Shown here piece after piece: positions 10,521 through 22,970 of a DNA stretch of 64,000 nt. The first letter of the stretch is position 1. Every line of letters starts with the position of its first letter. The notes under the pieces were generated by a model that was not told the DNA's origin, searched no databases, and saw nothing but the letters and a program-made list of their open reading frames with translations. Source of the stretch: Pisaster brevispinus. Its lineage: Eukaryota; Echinodermata; Asteroidea; Forcipulatida; Asteriidae. The stretch covers positions 3,971,140 through 4,035,139 of the forward strand of contig JAMKCF010000001.1 in assembly GCA_023634235.1 (NCBI GenBank), given 5' to 3'. The position numbers were made by a program, and so were the translations under genes.

Positions 10521-12900
10521 GATTTGCCTCCTTTCCATCTTGACCGGCGCCTTTGAATGGTGTTTATATCAGATTCAGTGCGCCTTTACAAATGTTGTGT
10601 AATTATTATTATTATTATTACTGTAAATAGATGAAAGTATCTATGGAAGCATTTTAAGTGGAACATTAAAGGGACACATTGCCTTGAAAGCTCAAAGAAA
10701 TGTTACTGTTTGAATTTGCTCCTTATCCTTTATAAGAGGTGTCCATGCCCAAAAAGTACAATGTCTTGTAGTTAGTGAGTAGTGATTATTAATCGACAAT
10801 TGGCGAGGGGCTGTGTGCTTCATTCCACAAAAAGTAATTTTTATGAAATGGACATTCTTAGAAAGAATCTTTTTAAAGTAGAATGGTAGGATTCACATCT
10901 GACTATCTTTACACGTTTAAATGTTTATCTTTTATTTAATGTTTGTGTAGTCAACTGGTTGTTTAATACAACTGTTTTTATGGTTACAATAAATCTGATT
11001 ATGCAAACATTTTAGTGTGTGTTGATTATTTCTTCCAAGAAGTGTAATTTCATTGTGAGTTGACTTATTTGCGCATTCAAATGACAGATACTCTATCCTA
11101 TATATCCACATAATGGCCTCAGTTATATTTGTGTTAATGTTGAATTTGTAAATGGGATGGAAATTCCAAATACTGCTGAAACTTAGTTGGAGATCAATGC
11201 TTATAATCATACTATAGAGGATTTGTTTAATCAAGCACGCAAGTGCAAACATTTTTAAGAATCGCAAACACAAATGTTATCAAAAACAATACTATCAACA
11301 ATGCAATGTAAGTTTGCTGTCATACTTGTTCAATGTGAAATATACTAATTAAAAGATTTTATAAATTATAAAATGTAGGGATTTTTAGTCGATGGTGTTG
11401 CAATCCAACCCCGATACTTGTACTTGAAGAGAAAATGCAACAAAGTCTACATTATTACAAGAAAAATAAACAAAAACAAATAAGTATTTCATGTAATTAG
11501 CCATCATAAAGTGAGAAAATTGGTTTTAAGTTGAATAACGAGACAATAAAAACAAGGGTAGATACAAAACAGAGAGAAAAACTTAAGAAATTATGAGAAA
11601 GTTGGTTTAAAGTGAATTACGACACAAAAAAAACCAACAAGGGTAGAAACAAAAAAGAGAGAACAACTTTAGAAATTGTTAAAATTGCCACTGAAAGCTG
11701 TCTGCAACACTTATTCAACAAAATTACTGAGCAAGGATATCACAATATATACTTCAAGGATTTTAAACCACTTTTTAATTAAAAATAAATTAATTATCGG
11801 TATAAAAACCCAGAGTTCTGCATTTCCAAAAACAGCCCCCAAATAGGAAAAAAATCCAGCGTGGTATAACTAGTGTTTATATGCGTTTTCTTCGGGAGAA
11901 AATGCAAAAGTCATGAAAAACTGAACTTGACTGGGCATGTTCGATTTCTTTATATTATCGTTGTTTTGTATTAATTGTAATATATTTAGCAAGTTAAAAA
12001 CTTCTTAAGTGTGTTAAAGTATTTTTTTGTTTCGATTTAAAATTATGAGTGAAGGATTATTATGCAAATTTGCCACTGAACGAGGGTGCTATTTAGTAAA
12101 CTTCTGACAGTTCTACAATAAGTGAGGTAGTTAAGTAAATCTTAACAGTCAGTTTTATTTATCTTCTGACATCCTATATTAATAAAGGCACAACCTTCAA
12201 AATCAATTGAGTTTTAAAATGATTTTAGTAAATTGCATTTAATAAAAAAGAATACATGCGTCTTAAGCAGATGTTTGGTACAAAATGCATTGCTTTATAG
12301 GTTTTAATTTTAGAATACACCTTGATATTTCCCCGTTTGGAGTGATATTTCTTCTTTTGCGCCATAACAGACATAAGGGAAATAGATAACAGAGGGGAAA
12401 ATATAGCACTAGTGGGTTGTGTCACAATTATTTGTCCAAAGGGGAACATGTTGAGCAGCTCCAAAAGTTATATCTTTAATCGCGCACATTATCTTAAAAA
12501 GTACTAAGTACCCATCGTGGGAACAGTTGTGCATGTAGCTTGACATAAGTTTAACACGCGTGACATTTTGCATTGTGCTGTTATAACTTGATTTGTGAAT
12601 TTTATGGTTTTTTTCCCTCGTTTTTCCTCCTATGGTGGGGAACTAAGTTATATGTTTGTTTTTTTCTTGTGTATTTTTTTTTTTTTTTTGAAGTGCGTAT
12701 GTGACTGGTAATAGAGCAACCAAAAAGTAATCTGTTTCCGTCAGTATGTACACAGAGTTTGTACTATGCACTATACCATCGCACCATGAGCTTAAAGGAA
12801 GTATGTACAGTCATACAGCAAGGCTTGCTCTATGGTACAGTGTACATACCATGTATGGACTGTTGTATATGCATGTACATGTGGATGTACGTGTACTGCA
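10521..12900. other. AT-rich non-coding stretch with one dispersed repeat
   Basis: Apart from the LINE tail there is no convincing exon. Positions ~12320-12550 match 34610-34860 in direct orientation; shared blocks include TGATATTTCCCCGT, GTGGGTTGTGT and ATCTTAAAAAG, so this is a dispersed repeat of unknown class. The open frame at 10932-11273 (minus) is AT-rich and unremarkable. Confidence 0.5.
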
Positions 12901-12907
12901 TGGTTAC

Positions 12908-12992
12908 AGGTCCTTACTCTAGGATCATACGTAGACAATCCATGTACTACAGGTCCTTACTCTAGGATCATACGTATACAATCCATGTACAG
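12908..12992 (+). repeat. 43-bp tandem duplication
   Basis: AGGTCCTTACTCTAGGATCA begins at 12908 and again at 12951, with near-identical sequence following. It is rich in GTAC and CATGTAC motifs, as is the preceding 150 bp. Confidence 0.85.
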
Positions 12993-13029
12993 AGAAAATA
13001 GGAAATTATTTATGAAAAACTGAAAGTGA

Positions 13030-13560
13030 CGTGTGTTAATGATCTATAAAGGGGAAATATAGATCGAATGGGCGAAATATCGACCCACGTTTAATTAAAC
13101 CATGAGATTGTACATCATTCTCGTCAGATTGACTCAATCACAATTGTTAAACGGGGGGGGGCTGGTTTTGCAATTTTTTACTCTCTCATCTTTTAAAGAG
13201 ATATACAGTATAGTTTCAGACAGAATAAAGGGGAATTAATAATATATCGAATGAAGGACATATCGACCCACGATTTATTTTGCTAAACAATGGGGGTTGT
13301 ACCGATCCGGGGGGGGGGCTGACTTTGCAGTCGTATACTCCCATCCTTTAAAGAGTTCTAGTTTCAAGTTAAAACAGTAAAAGGTTTAAAGGTTCATTAA
13401 TAGGAATTGTCTCTCATTTTATTATAACTTCACGTCAACGTATCTGAATGACAGATTAAAGGAGAAATATATATCGAATGGGCAAAATACCAACTCATAG
13501 ACCAATATCATGCTGCCACCATCTTGGTCATGTTCCCTATATCAAATAATAGTAATGAAT
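13030..13560 (+). repeat. Three diverged direct repeats, period ~180-220 bp
   Basis: The block AAAGGGGAAATATAGATCGA...GACCCACG recurs near 13048, 13226 and 13452. The first two are each followed by a G-run, then GCTGGTTTTGCA or GCTGACTTTGCA, then TCTTTTAAAGAG-like sequence. No coding content was seen. Confidence 0.6.
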
Positions 13561-13727
13561 GCTAAAATTCACTGAACAAAATGAAACCGGACTGTTTCTC
13601 CTTCCTGCCTTGGTTTGGTTTCATTGATTTGAACGTGAGAAAATCAAGATGGCCGCACCATCATGATAAAGGTCTATTATAAATGTGTTGCATCTAGCTA
13701 GATTATTAAAACAAATTGTGGCTTATA

Positions 13728-13846
13728 AGCCCGGTTCATACTTCACGCGAAAGCGAATACGAAGCGATTTTACGCGACGTAACAATCATTACACAAGAAT
13801 ATTCGCTTGAGTTTCGCAATTCGCGTGAAGCCTATGAATTGGGCTC
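13728..13846. mobile_element. Small foldback element (MITE-like)
   Basis: Imperfect terminal inverted repeats: AGCCCGGTTCATACTTCACG at the left against the reverse complement of CGTGAAGCCTATGAATTGGGCT at the right. The interior is rich in TTCGC and GCGAA. No target duplication was confirmed. Confidence 0.55.
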
Positions 13847-16060
13847 CGTACCCCCACTTCGCAATTTTAGAGGTGTTTGAACTTTTAAGGTAACTCTTTT
13901 ATCCACTTCTGAGATGGGACTGGCTAATGGTTTGGAGCTTCTTATACGGGCTTGTTTTCATTCTTCAAAAATAACTTAAACTTCTGTGTTTGCGCACGTG
14001 CTTTAACAATTTGTGTGTGTATTTTTCACGGGGCAATCTTTTATTTCTAACATTCGTTGCTGTGTGGTGCTCGACGTTTCGATGAAGTTCGAGTGCTAGG
14101 TTTCAGACTGCAGTTAGCATATTCAGTGATAGCACGCTTATTGATTTAGCCGGCATTAACCGAACTGTATTGCGTTTAAAAGTTATTCTTTAGACAAACG
14201 ATTACATTGCAAATAAGCTTTTGAATATGTACAACATGTTAATGACACAAGTCCCAAGCTGCCATATTTTGTGTGTAATTCATTTTTTAAAAAGATAGCC
14301 AAATGCATTTTCAAGTAAAGATAAATCTGTATATTTGGTTTGCGGTAACACCATGTGATCAAATGTATACTTGCTGTGTATACATTTCTTTGAGAAAATG
14401 ATATGTACACCAATGACATTACCAATAGATGATCAAATTTATGCTTACCGAACTGCACGTCACTCAAGTATAAATAGCTGCCCTAATCTCCTCAACAAAA
14501 AGTTCATACAAACATGTTGAAACTATCTCTGGAATGTGTTTTATGATGAACACAGTTATAGTAAAAAATAACAATTTGAGCTTAATTTCATTAGCCAAAC
14601 GTAAGCTAGAAATACTACATATTCACATGAATACAGTTACTCCATCAAAACAATTTCATAGTGTAAACCATATGTACTTTCGTAATCACTAGTGACATAG
14701 TCAGTCATCAACAATCGTCATAACAAAAAATGATTTCACGTGCTTTTTAAAGGAAGCTCTATATACACAAGTCTGAATACAATTATTCCATCAAAACAAT
14801 TTCTAACATTATTTATTATTTTAAGTAAATATTTCTTGTAAATGTTGTTTGTATCGAATGCATCATCATGCCACCGATGCCAGGTTTATCAATTTTGAAT
14901 AACTGTGGGATTCTCAAGAATTCTATTAATACACTAAGTGACATCACATCACTGGGTGATCATGCAGCACAGCTTCTTCTGAACCTTGCTGCTTGCGCAT
15001 AGTGAAACAGTGACAAAATTAGTTTGGTAATACTAATAAATATACTTTAAACCATAGTATAGGTAATCACTAGTCAAAGTCATTGAATTTCACCAAGGAT
15101 GGCAAATGCAAATGTTAATTTTACGTGCTTTTTAAAGGAAGCCTTCCAGACAATGCAAATGTCGGATTCAATGTTCATACTTTGTCAAAATAAAAAATAG
15201 ATACGCAATAAGATTGCGATCGCGTGCGGAAACGCACGCGTAAACTTGCGTTCATACTTTATTTGAAAAATCGTATACGTAGATCACTACATTTTTTATT
15301 TATTTATTTTGTTGTTGCAAAAACAGGCTAGGCCCTAACCTTTTTTGTTTTTCCTCTTAGGCAGCATGACTCATTTATGGGCCCCAAATCTCCAGTAAAA
15401 AAACACTTACTCCATAAAGAATACACAGGACGTAGGCCCTATACACGTTGTCCGTTGATTTTGTGTGTGTGAAGTACCTCTATGCCTCTGGAAAGGTAAT
15501 TTGCTTTGAAAAAAAAGTATGAAATAGTTATATGTGTCTTATGTCATGTCACCATTCCTCCAGCTTGACGATGAAAAACAAGTTTTTTTCTTCATACTTT
15601 TGACATGAAACGTGAGGCGCAAAATTTAAATAACATACATCAACTCAAGGATAAAAAATAACTAAACTATTTACAGCAGTTCACAACACTTGCAATATGC
15701 ACAAGATCCAACTGTTTAGGTGCAAGCTGTCTGCTATGGTCAAAAGTCTGTTGGCATTAGATTCACTGTGTATTAGAACTGTGAACAAAAGAAAAACAAC
15801 TTTCAATATTGATCGTTTTACCCATTTTATATACATTAAATTCGGCAAACTCAAATTATGGGTATATCATACACTATTGTGTAAGAAATGGTATTCTAGT
15901 TAACGTTAACATTAGATATGATATAATAACAACAATATCCTGTTTTTTTTACTTGTGATTTTAACATAGGCCTAGGGCAATTTATCACTACATTTTGGGG
16001 GACTTTTTTTTGTTGGGACTAGTGTCATGTGCATCCCGGGCTGTGAATCGATACTAGCCA
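13847..16060. other. Non-coding AT-rich stretch
   Basis: No exon or mobile element ORF was recognised. There are repeated blocks such as TTTACGTGCTTTTTAAAGGAAG near 14735 and 15120 (direct), and a GC-rich palindromic patch, GATCGCGTGCGGAAACGCACGCG, near 15220. These hint at old foldback elements. Confidence 0.4.
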
Positions 16061-16065
16061 CATGA

Positions 16066-16232
16066 CCCCCCCCCCAAAAAAAAAAAAAATAAATAAAAAT
16101 AAATAATAATAATAAAAAAAATAATAATAATAATAATAAAATAAAAATAAAAAAAATAAAATAAATAAATAAATAAATACATAAATAAATAAATAAATAA
16201 ATAAATAAAAAAAATAAATAAATAAATAAAAC
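16066..16232. repeat. A-rich AAT/AAAT microsatellite
   Basis: After a C9 run, about 150 bp consist almost wholly of AAT and AAAT units on the plus strand. The open frame seen on the minus strand (F/Y/L/I only) is a consequence of this and is not a gene. Confidence 0.9.
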
Positions 16233-16779
16233 ATTATTAGTGCTGATATTTCTGTGTGCAAAACTAATAATATATATATACTCCTTTATTAAGCAAGTTA
16301 CGGCAATTACAAAAAATAAGGATTATTTAATGTTATTTGCCGTAAATTAACCTTTAAATTTCTTTACACCCCCCCCCCACAATACAAAATAATATAAAAT
16401 AAATCATTGGTGGAATGATCGATACAATTAAAGGGACACACCGGCTTGCTGTTTACCTAATTTAGTGATGTGGAATGACAGACAATATTTTTTAGATGGT
16501 TGCTGTAAAAAAAAAATCAAAATATCACGTAATTAACGAAAAATGTGGAAAAAACAAAACGCGGTCAAAGGTCAGCTTATACGCTTTTCCAGCCGTTGCA
16601 ACTGTCAAGTTTACGTGACAATGTTGCGCAATGTTGTAAGTAGACTGGTGCTCTGTTTGTGCATAAATTATAACAATGGCGAGGCATGAGGATCCAGACT
16701 TCATATCCATCAAGCACAAATTCACGTATCGTGTAAAATAAAAAACAGACAAAACGGACGTCAGTAGTCGAAGTCCTAT

Positions 16780-16849
16780 CGCGGTCGTAACCAATAACTG
16801 TTTCGGTTGAATTTGCCAGTAATTGAAACAGTAATTGGTTACGACCGCG
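16780..16849. repeat. 25-bp inverted repeat with 20-nt loop
   Basis: Arms 16780-16804 and 16825-16849 pair at 24 of 25 positions (core CGCGGTCGTAACCAAT / ATTGGTTACGACCGCG). It lies about 45 bp from a possible minus-strand splice donor at 16899-16894. Confidence 0.9.
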
Positions 16850-16899
16850 AAAACGCACTCCAACCTGTATTCTGTGTACGACGAACTGGACGAACTTAC

Positions 16900-16926
16900 T
16901 TGCAATGGAGAACGTTTCTTCGACAT
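16900..16926 (-). CDS. Possible very short first coding exon (MSKKRSPLQ), uncertain
   Basis: On the minus strand an ATG at 16926 is followed by nine codons, M-S-K-K-R-S-P-L-Q, and a consensus donor GTAAGT at 16899-16894. The surrounding few hundred bases are less AT-rich than their neighbours and contain several CpGs, as expected of a promoter or first exon. No matching downstream exon was recognised to the left, so this may be chance. It would be divergent to the plus-strand gene starting at 20224. Confidence 0.2.
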
Positions 16927-17550
16927 CCAAGGATCGGTATTATGGGATAAACATTCGTCGTCGTCCCGCGTGTGTAGCGCAGGCAACACGTTACAAGTTA
17001 GGGGATAATAGCTAGGGGTACAGACTAAAACCCTCGTAAAAAAAATGTAATTGCTGGTCTGGCTCCCTACCCCTCCGACAAGCTCACGGGCTAGACCGTA
17101 GTCTTGGTTCCAAGACCTTCGCATGGATCGATTCCAACAACAGAATGAGTCCACTATCCATCGTTGGTAGTTCGCACCGAAATGGATCAATTCAAACAAC
17201 AGAGGGCGTCACTATCCTTGGTTCGATTTCCAGCTTGCGCGAAGGTCTTGGATATCTTGTACGAGGGTGCTTAAGTGTTTCATTGTTTTTCCCCGACTTT
17301 CCGGGGAAGCCAATCAACGATCGAGTTTGCACCTTTTCGTGAATTATTCATGATTTGCCATGGTTTCTAACGGCTAGCTCGCTATGGGGTTGTTGTTAAT
17401 GATATTGTGGCGAAAAGTACCTTCTCGCAAGGAATTATTATAAAGTGAATAAAATGCATTCTGAAAAGAGCTTTACAATGGGTTAGGGTTTGGACTTAAA
17501 CATTCTCTAGATTATTTTGAAATTGCTTACTTTTGTTTATAATAATATTT

Positions 17551-17926
17551 AAAGGCACTGGACACTACTCAAAATATATATTAGCATAAAAACTTACTTG
17601 GTAACGAGCAAAGGAAAGCTGTTGATAAAATAAAACATTGTGAGAAACGACTCCTCTGGAGTTAACGTAGTTTTTGAGAAAGAGGTAATTTCTCACTAAA
17701 ATATTTGAATCTGAGAAAGACTTCAGGCCTGAAGCCTTTTTCAGGCATCTGAAAGCACACACATTGTGCAATAAGGGTGTTTTTTCTTTCAATATTTTCT
17801 AGCAATTTCGATGACCACCATTTTGAGTCCAAATTTTCACAGATTTGTTATTTTATGCAAATGTCTAGATACGCCAAGTGAGAATACTGGTCTTTGACAA
17901 TTACCAAACGTGTATAGTGCCTGTAA
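17551..17926. mobile_element. Foldback element with AGGCACTGGACAC / GTGTATAGTGCCT ends
   Basis: The left end AAAGGCACTGGACACTA is the approximate inverted complement of the right end GTGTATAGTGCCT. The interior carries a second short inverted repeat, CTTCAGGCCTGAAG. It has the build of a non-autonomous DNA element about 375 bp long, with no ORF. I recall similar ends as common in echinoderm genomes, but I could not check this. Confidence 0.6.
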
Positions 17927-19275
17927 CTTAGTCTTTGTTTGTTGAAGGTTTACAGGAACAGAGAAGGAATGAAGAAATGGCCCTATAAACGATAACGCAT
18001 TGTTGAACATAGATTTCCACACACATATGTACATGTACGGTAAAAAATAGGCTGGCTAAAATTGTATTACATTTATTTATGCACTTTGACCTTGCAATAG
18101 AGAAACTGCATAGGCCTATTGCACAGGGCGCGCGGTATTTGAAAAGCCAGTCAAAACCACAAAGAGCAACACACACTCAGACAACGACACTGGTGCCCGG
18201 TATTTGAAACGCTCATTATATAGGTCTGCCTGTGCAGCAACTTATAATACTATTAAAAGTAGCATGTTGGAGTGATGGCCGTACGAACATGATCCAAACA
18301 CAGTCTTGAGTTCACCCCTCTTTCTTTGTGAATTAGGCATACATGTAAAAGATGCAGTACATTATCACGCTTCAGAAAATTACAAAGGTCCTCATTACAT
18401 TCGTGTAGTTGCAAAGAAAGGTAAAAGTAAACAAAGGAGAATTGTTATTGCCAATAGTTTATTTTCAGGGCATGTCGAATGGTAGAATGATAAGTACTGT
18501 AGTTCAGATGCAAAAATAATCTTTTCTAAAATTACATGGTTGACATCGACAATGTACAAGATTCAAACGTCCAACCGATTAACCTTACCAAGCATATAAT
18601 TTAGCTGGAGTAGTTTCAGAATCACTTGCTTAGTGCGTTGATAGCGATGAAGAAGTCATGGTCAATCAAAACGTGAATGCGCGTGCATACTGCATACAAT
18701 CATGCTCGATCATGTCGACGACCTCGTGACCTTTTTTATCTTGCTTTTCTTGCAAGCTTGTCATTTTAGTCACTAATATGAATAAAACATGACTTGATGC
18801 TTCATGAAAATAACTTGGCCACGCCTTCTTAAACAAGATATCCAAGACGTTACTACAGACAGTCGTCAACCGAAATGAATTCAAGAAGAAAAGCGCGCCC
18901 TCTGTAGGGTTATCACGTTACGTTAAGTGTATGAGATAGTGACGTCTTGGACCAAGACTAGCTAGACCAGCAAGCTGGGGAGAACATGCCCCGGGGTTTG
19001 TCTCTCTGCCCCCACGAGACACGGCACCGGCTGTACGGGATATGCCCCAAGGTTTACGCCAGCTCCCGCGCTGGTGCGCCGTAAAACAGGCTTCGGTTGC
19101 ACGGACTCTCTGAATGCGAATTTTATGTTCATTTTTTCATCATTATTTACAAATTGTATCAATAATCTGAATACCTAGTCTTTTTCGTCAAATACTCATG
19201 AATGATTGTTAAAAAAACAGATTTAAATTTGTTTCAGTAATTTACTTTTTATACGGCTGGAAGTAAAACTAACAC

Positions 19276-19334
19276 CGAAGATCACGTGATTTATCCGAAC
19301 CACCTTTTGGTTCGGATAAATCACGTGACCTTCG
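19276..19334. repeat. 27-bp near-perfect hairpin containing CACGTG
   Basis: Arms 19276-19302 and 19308-19334 pair at 26 of 27 positions around a 5-nt loop. The stem includes ATCACGTGATTTATCCGAAC. It may be the core of a small foldback element or a cruciform-prone site. Confidence 0.9.
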
Positions 19335-20223
19335 TTTTTTGAAAAATGCTCGAAAACGGCAGAATTTGATGGTTTCTTTTAAGAACCGTTCTTCTCCATT
19401 CCTGGAAGACCTTTGGAGCCATTTTTTAGCCTATTTTGTAGCCCAAATAGCCCAGCGAAGCCGGTGTGCCCCTTTAAATCACAGATTGTGGCCGTTGCAA
19501 AAGAATGCACGGTAAGGTGGTGGTTTATGGCGTAAGCCACATACAAACACAAACCACTGAAAAAAAAATCCACATCGCCTCGAAGTGTTCCTTTTGTTTA
19601 CAAAATACATTGACCGCAGTTTATGTGGGCGGCCTTGTGGTTTGTAGCGCCACAATTCCGCCCAAGTTCATCTCATTTTTGGTAGAGATTAATAAGCTAC
19701 TAGTATTTCTGGCAATTGTGGTGAATTTAAAATAATTATTTATGACTGTAAATCTTTGCATTGAAGGCCGGCCGTTCTTTACCCAAAGAAGGTCGGCAAG
19801 CAAAAACTCGCAGATGTGACATTCGAACGAAAAGTTCATAAAGCGCCCACGGTTTACCCAAATCGGGCGCCTTGTGAGGTTAAAGGTCGTAATGATGTGT
19901 TTTAGTCTGGTTTCCTGAACAAAGATTTTCTGCTGATCCAGCCTCGTCCCAGGGTGTCAAGCAGTTCGAGTCGCAGTACGAGGTAACCGGGGACGAGGTT
20001 GCTGACGACCCTTGTTTTGAGATTTTTGGGTCTGGGATTCAGACTAGCTTCTATTAGCAAGTGATTCTAGGTACATCGCATAATCATTTCGTCCCTAGTG
20101 TACGTGTGGTCCTGGCATGTCTGGCGCTGATACTTTTCATTACTTTGCCGAAACTGAGTGGCTGTAATTTTCGACTTCCGTTTTCTGCAAAATAAGGCAG
20201 GAGCAACGAGAAGCAGCTCGAAG

Positions 20224-20241
20224 ATGGCGATAGAAGCCAAG
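20224..20241 (+). CDS. Exon 1 of an unrecognised three-exon gene
   Basis: ATG at 20224 in a good context (GAAGATGG) encodes M-A-I-E-A-K and runs into a donor, GTTAGT, at 20242, ending in phase 0. This matches the phase of the acceptor at 26325. Upstream, 20100-20223 would be 5' UTR and promoter. A 2.2 kb transposable element begins only 61 bp into the intron. A second possible start exon, also phase 0, lies inside that element at 21941-21991. Support comes from start context, donor and phase, not from homology. An 18-nt coding part is short enough that the choice is uncertain. Confidence 0.5.
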
Positions 20242-21940
20242 GTTAGTTGATTAATTTTTGAATTTATTTAATTTTAAGAAGTTAAGTGTTCATGGCGTAG
20301 GCTAGCCCCACTTGTGTGGCCAAGGGACAGGAAACCTGAATCCTTGGCCACACGTCGTCACCCATATTTTCGTCAGCCCACCGATTAAAAAATAGAGGCG
20401 CATTCCCTAAGAGCGGGTCGGCGATTTAAACCACCTCAATGTGTTTACCAACCTCTTAGCTTGACTTGGGTTAGGTATGTGAAGAAAAATTTCAAAGTGA
20501 ACCAATACCAATGCAATTAGTAGCTTTATTATAGTAAAAATTTCCTTTTTTCAAATATATTAAAATTATACATCAAATTAAAGGTCTGTTCAGGAGAAAT
20601 TCAGTGGTGCAAACGCCACTGTCATAGGTGCTTTCGTTAATGAGTTATGCCTTTCTAAAGACACCATACACGAGTTACTCTTCTGGTCGCCAACTGAGGT
20701 AAAGAGATTGTTAAATTAAGACCCCCCGGACTGCTAAGGCATTTCAGCCCTATCTCTAACGTGCACTCAAAGGTTAAAAAATGAGATTTTACCGAGTACC
20801 GTGATTGAATTAAAACCTCCATAAAAAAAATGCGCGACCTTGCGCAGGAACAAAACCCAACTTTTCTTACTCAAAAATGGACAAGGATTTTACTGATATA
20901 GGTTTGACAGCATACCCCGCCGTCGCTGAATGTATAAATTCCTTTAAAATATGAAATTTAGTCAAAATTTGGCCAAAAACGGTTAAAAAATACGTCAAAA
21001 CCTTATTTATTCACCGATTGAGACGGGAAAAAAATCACCGTAGACTTTCGAATCCTCTCTCTATCAATAGATGGCAGTATTTTTCGATTAGAAGTCAAGA
21101 GAGGGCGGTATAATTGAAAACGGTCAGAGCCAATTTATCTCTCAAAAAAGTTCAAAAATGGCTGCGCTCGCGGTCGTCGCGTCGGTGACCATCTCTGAAT
21201 ATTTTTGATGTGTGAAAAAGTGAGGTAAAGTTTTGCCTTTTTTCAAAGAGATTATGAAAGAAGAGAGTTTTATTGACCTACATGAGTGATTTGAAGCTCA
21301 GACAGCATGTTAGTTCGAAGCAACAATAATTTGAAAAACCTCTTTTTTGTGTGCGGCCAGAATAGGAAATGTCAATATCGCGCTACCTCTAACAAAGCTA
21401 CAATTAGTACCACTGGAAAGAGCTTGAAAAATCCTACACAGTGATACCAAAATTATTGAGATATCTTAAATAATAAGGAAGTTACAAGCATTTGAAGCTC
21501 CTTAATTAGCGTCATTTATCTTACAGGTAATTGATTAGAATTTTGTGACCAAAAATGCGACTATTTTGAATAAAAATGCTTGTGGTTCATGCCAATTGCC
21601 CACAGACCTGGCCAGAACCTCGTCAGTCAAATTTTTTTTTTATTCATAAAATACAACGAAACTTTGAGATTTTAAAGACGAAATAACAACCAATATGTAA
21701 GATTACATTTAAATAACGTAAGATTTGGCGTTAGAGTGGTATTTGTGCCGTCAAAACTTGTAATTTCTTCAACTTTTCCAGCGAAGGTAAAAACATTCAC
21801 CAATTCGAAAAATCAAACATAGCGGGTATAAGAGGGGATTTTCCACTATGTCGCCGTCATCGACAGCCACCCAGAATGCGAATTTATGGGGATGTCCCCA
21901 GCACGCATGATGTAGATGCGGAACAGAAATCTGGCAGAAA

Positions 21941-21991
21941 ATGGCGGCCGCAATCGATGCGGATCTTCACATACCTACTTGGGTGTTTTGG
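21941..21991 (+). CDS. Exon-like start segment inside the Mutator-like element
   Basis: ATG in strong context (AAAATGGCGGCC) opens 17 codons, MAAAIDADLHIPTWVFW, that end at a consensus donor, GTGAGT (21992-21997), in phase 0. The sequence is CpG-rich and looks like a gene's first exon, not random element DNA. Two readings are possible: a host gene fragment captured by the element, or an alternative first exon for the surrounding gene, whose exon 2 also starts in phase 0. No homology is recognised and it could be chance. Confidence 0.3.
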
Positions 21992-22364
21992 GTGAGTACA
22001 TAAATAACAATTTCAAAAGATATTTCAATTCAAAATGTTCAACTCTATCCGAATTATATTTTCGCGACATGTACTGAGCGCGGCCATTTTGGATTGATTC
22101 TAATCGCGCCAATCAATTCATGACGTCACCGGCCGGCCGGGCTGTGGGCGGAGCGGATACATAAAGCAACCATTGCAATGTGCGCATCTTCGCTCCGCCC
22201 ACAACCCGGCCGGCCGGTGACGTCATGAATTGATTGGCACGATTAGAATCAATCCAAAATGGCTGCGCTCAGTACATGTCGCAAAAATCTAATTCGGATA
22301 GAGTTGAAAATTTTGAATTGAAATATCTTTTGAAATTGTTATTTATGTACTCACCCAAAACACC
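21982..22364. repeat. Internal palindrome with 174-bp arms and 35-nt loop
   Basis: Arms 21982-22155 and 22191-22364 are inverted copies with few mismatches, containing CATGACGTCACCGGCCGGCC and its complement. The right arm abuts the right TIR of the enclosing element with no spacer. This suggests a separate foldback element inserted there or an inversion-duplication during transposition. Confidence 0.85.
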
Positions 22365-22970
22365 AAGGTCAAGCTAAGAGGTAGGTAAACACATTGAGGT
22401 GGTTTAAATCGCCGACCCGCTCTTAGGGAATGCGCCTCTATTTTTTAATCGGTGGGCTGATGAAAATATGGGTGACGACGTGTGGCCAAGGATTCAGGTT
22501 TCCTGTCCCTTGGCCACACAAGTGGGGCTAGGCGTAGGCTAGCCCCTGTGGTCAATGGTATGCCTTGTATGGATCACATATTCATGGTTTATTCATAAAT
22601 ACCCCAGACAGTTTAGGCAGTCCTATTGGTCGAGAGCGCGTCAGGTGGGTGTGTTTAAATGGCTGATATAGACACAGCTGGAGCTGTTTAAAACCAGCTG
22701 GCTTCTCGCGTGTTGAGCGCACGCGCAAGCTTACGCAAGCCAATTTATGATATGCGCAACCATGGCAACGCAATCAATATTCTATATCTATGAATTATAT
22801 TATTAGTATTAGTACATGCGCGTAATCTATTTGTACGCGCGCGTACGCACAACCCATAGCGAACGAAACAAAATTTTACAAGAGTTTTTGAAAATTTGCA
22901 ATGTTTTTTTACTGATTTGTACAGATTTCCAATATTATTAAGCACTGTAACAAAAAGGGCATATATGAAT

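Larger units (their letters stand above)
20303..22530. mobile_element. 2.2 kb Mutator-like non-autonomous element with 9-bp target duplication
   Basis: Long terminal inverted repeats of about 167 bp (20303-20469 and 22364-22530) begin TAGCCCCACTTGTGTGGCC and end with the complement GGGGCTA. The element is flanked on both sides by the same nine bases, GGCGTAGGC (20294-20302 and 22531-22539). Long TIRs with a 9-bp duplication are the hallmark of Mutator-like elements. No transposase frame is visible, so it is non-autonomous. Internally, directly against the right TIR, lies a second palindrome with 174-bp arms (21982-22155 and 22191-22364). It also contains an exon-like segment (21941-21991). 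It sits in intron 1 of the 322-aa gene, close to the 5' end. Confidence 0.85.

Noticed and set aside
16525..17199. 224-codon minus-strand open frame
   Set aside because: Composition is not protein-like, it crosses an inverted repeat and there is no recognisable domain. Only the nine codons before a GTAAGT donor were kept as a weak exon candidate.
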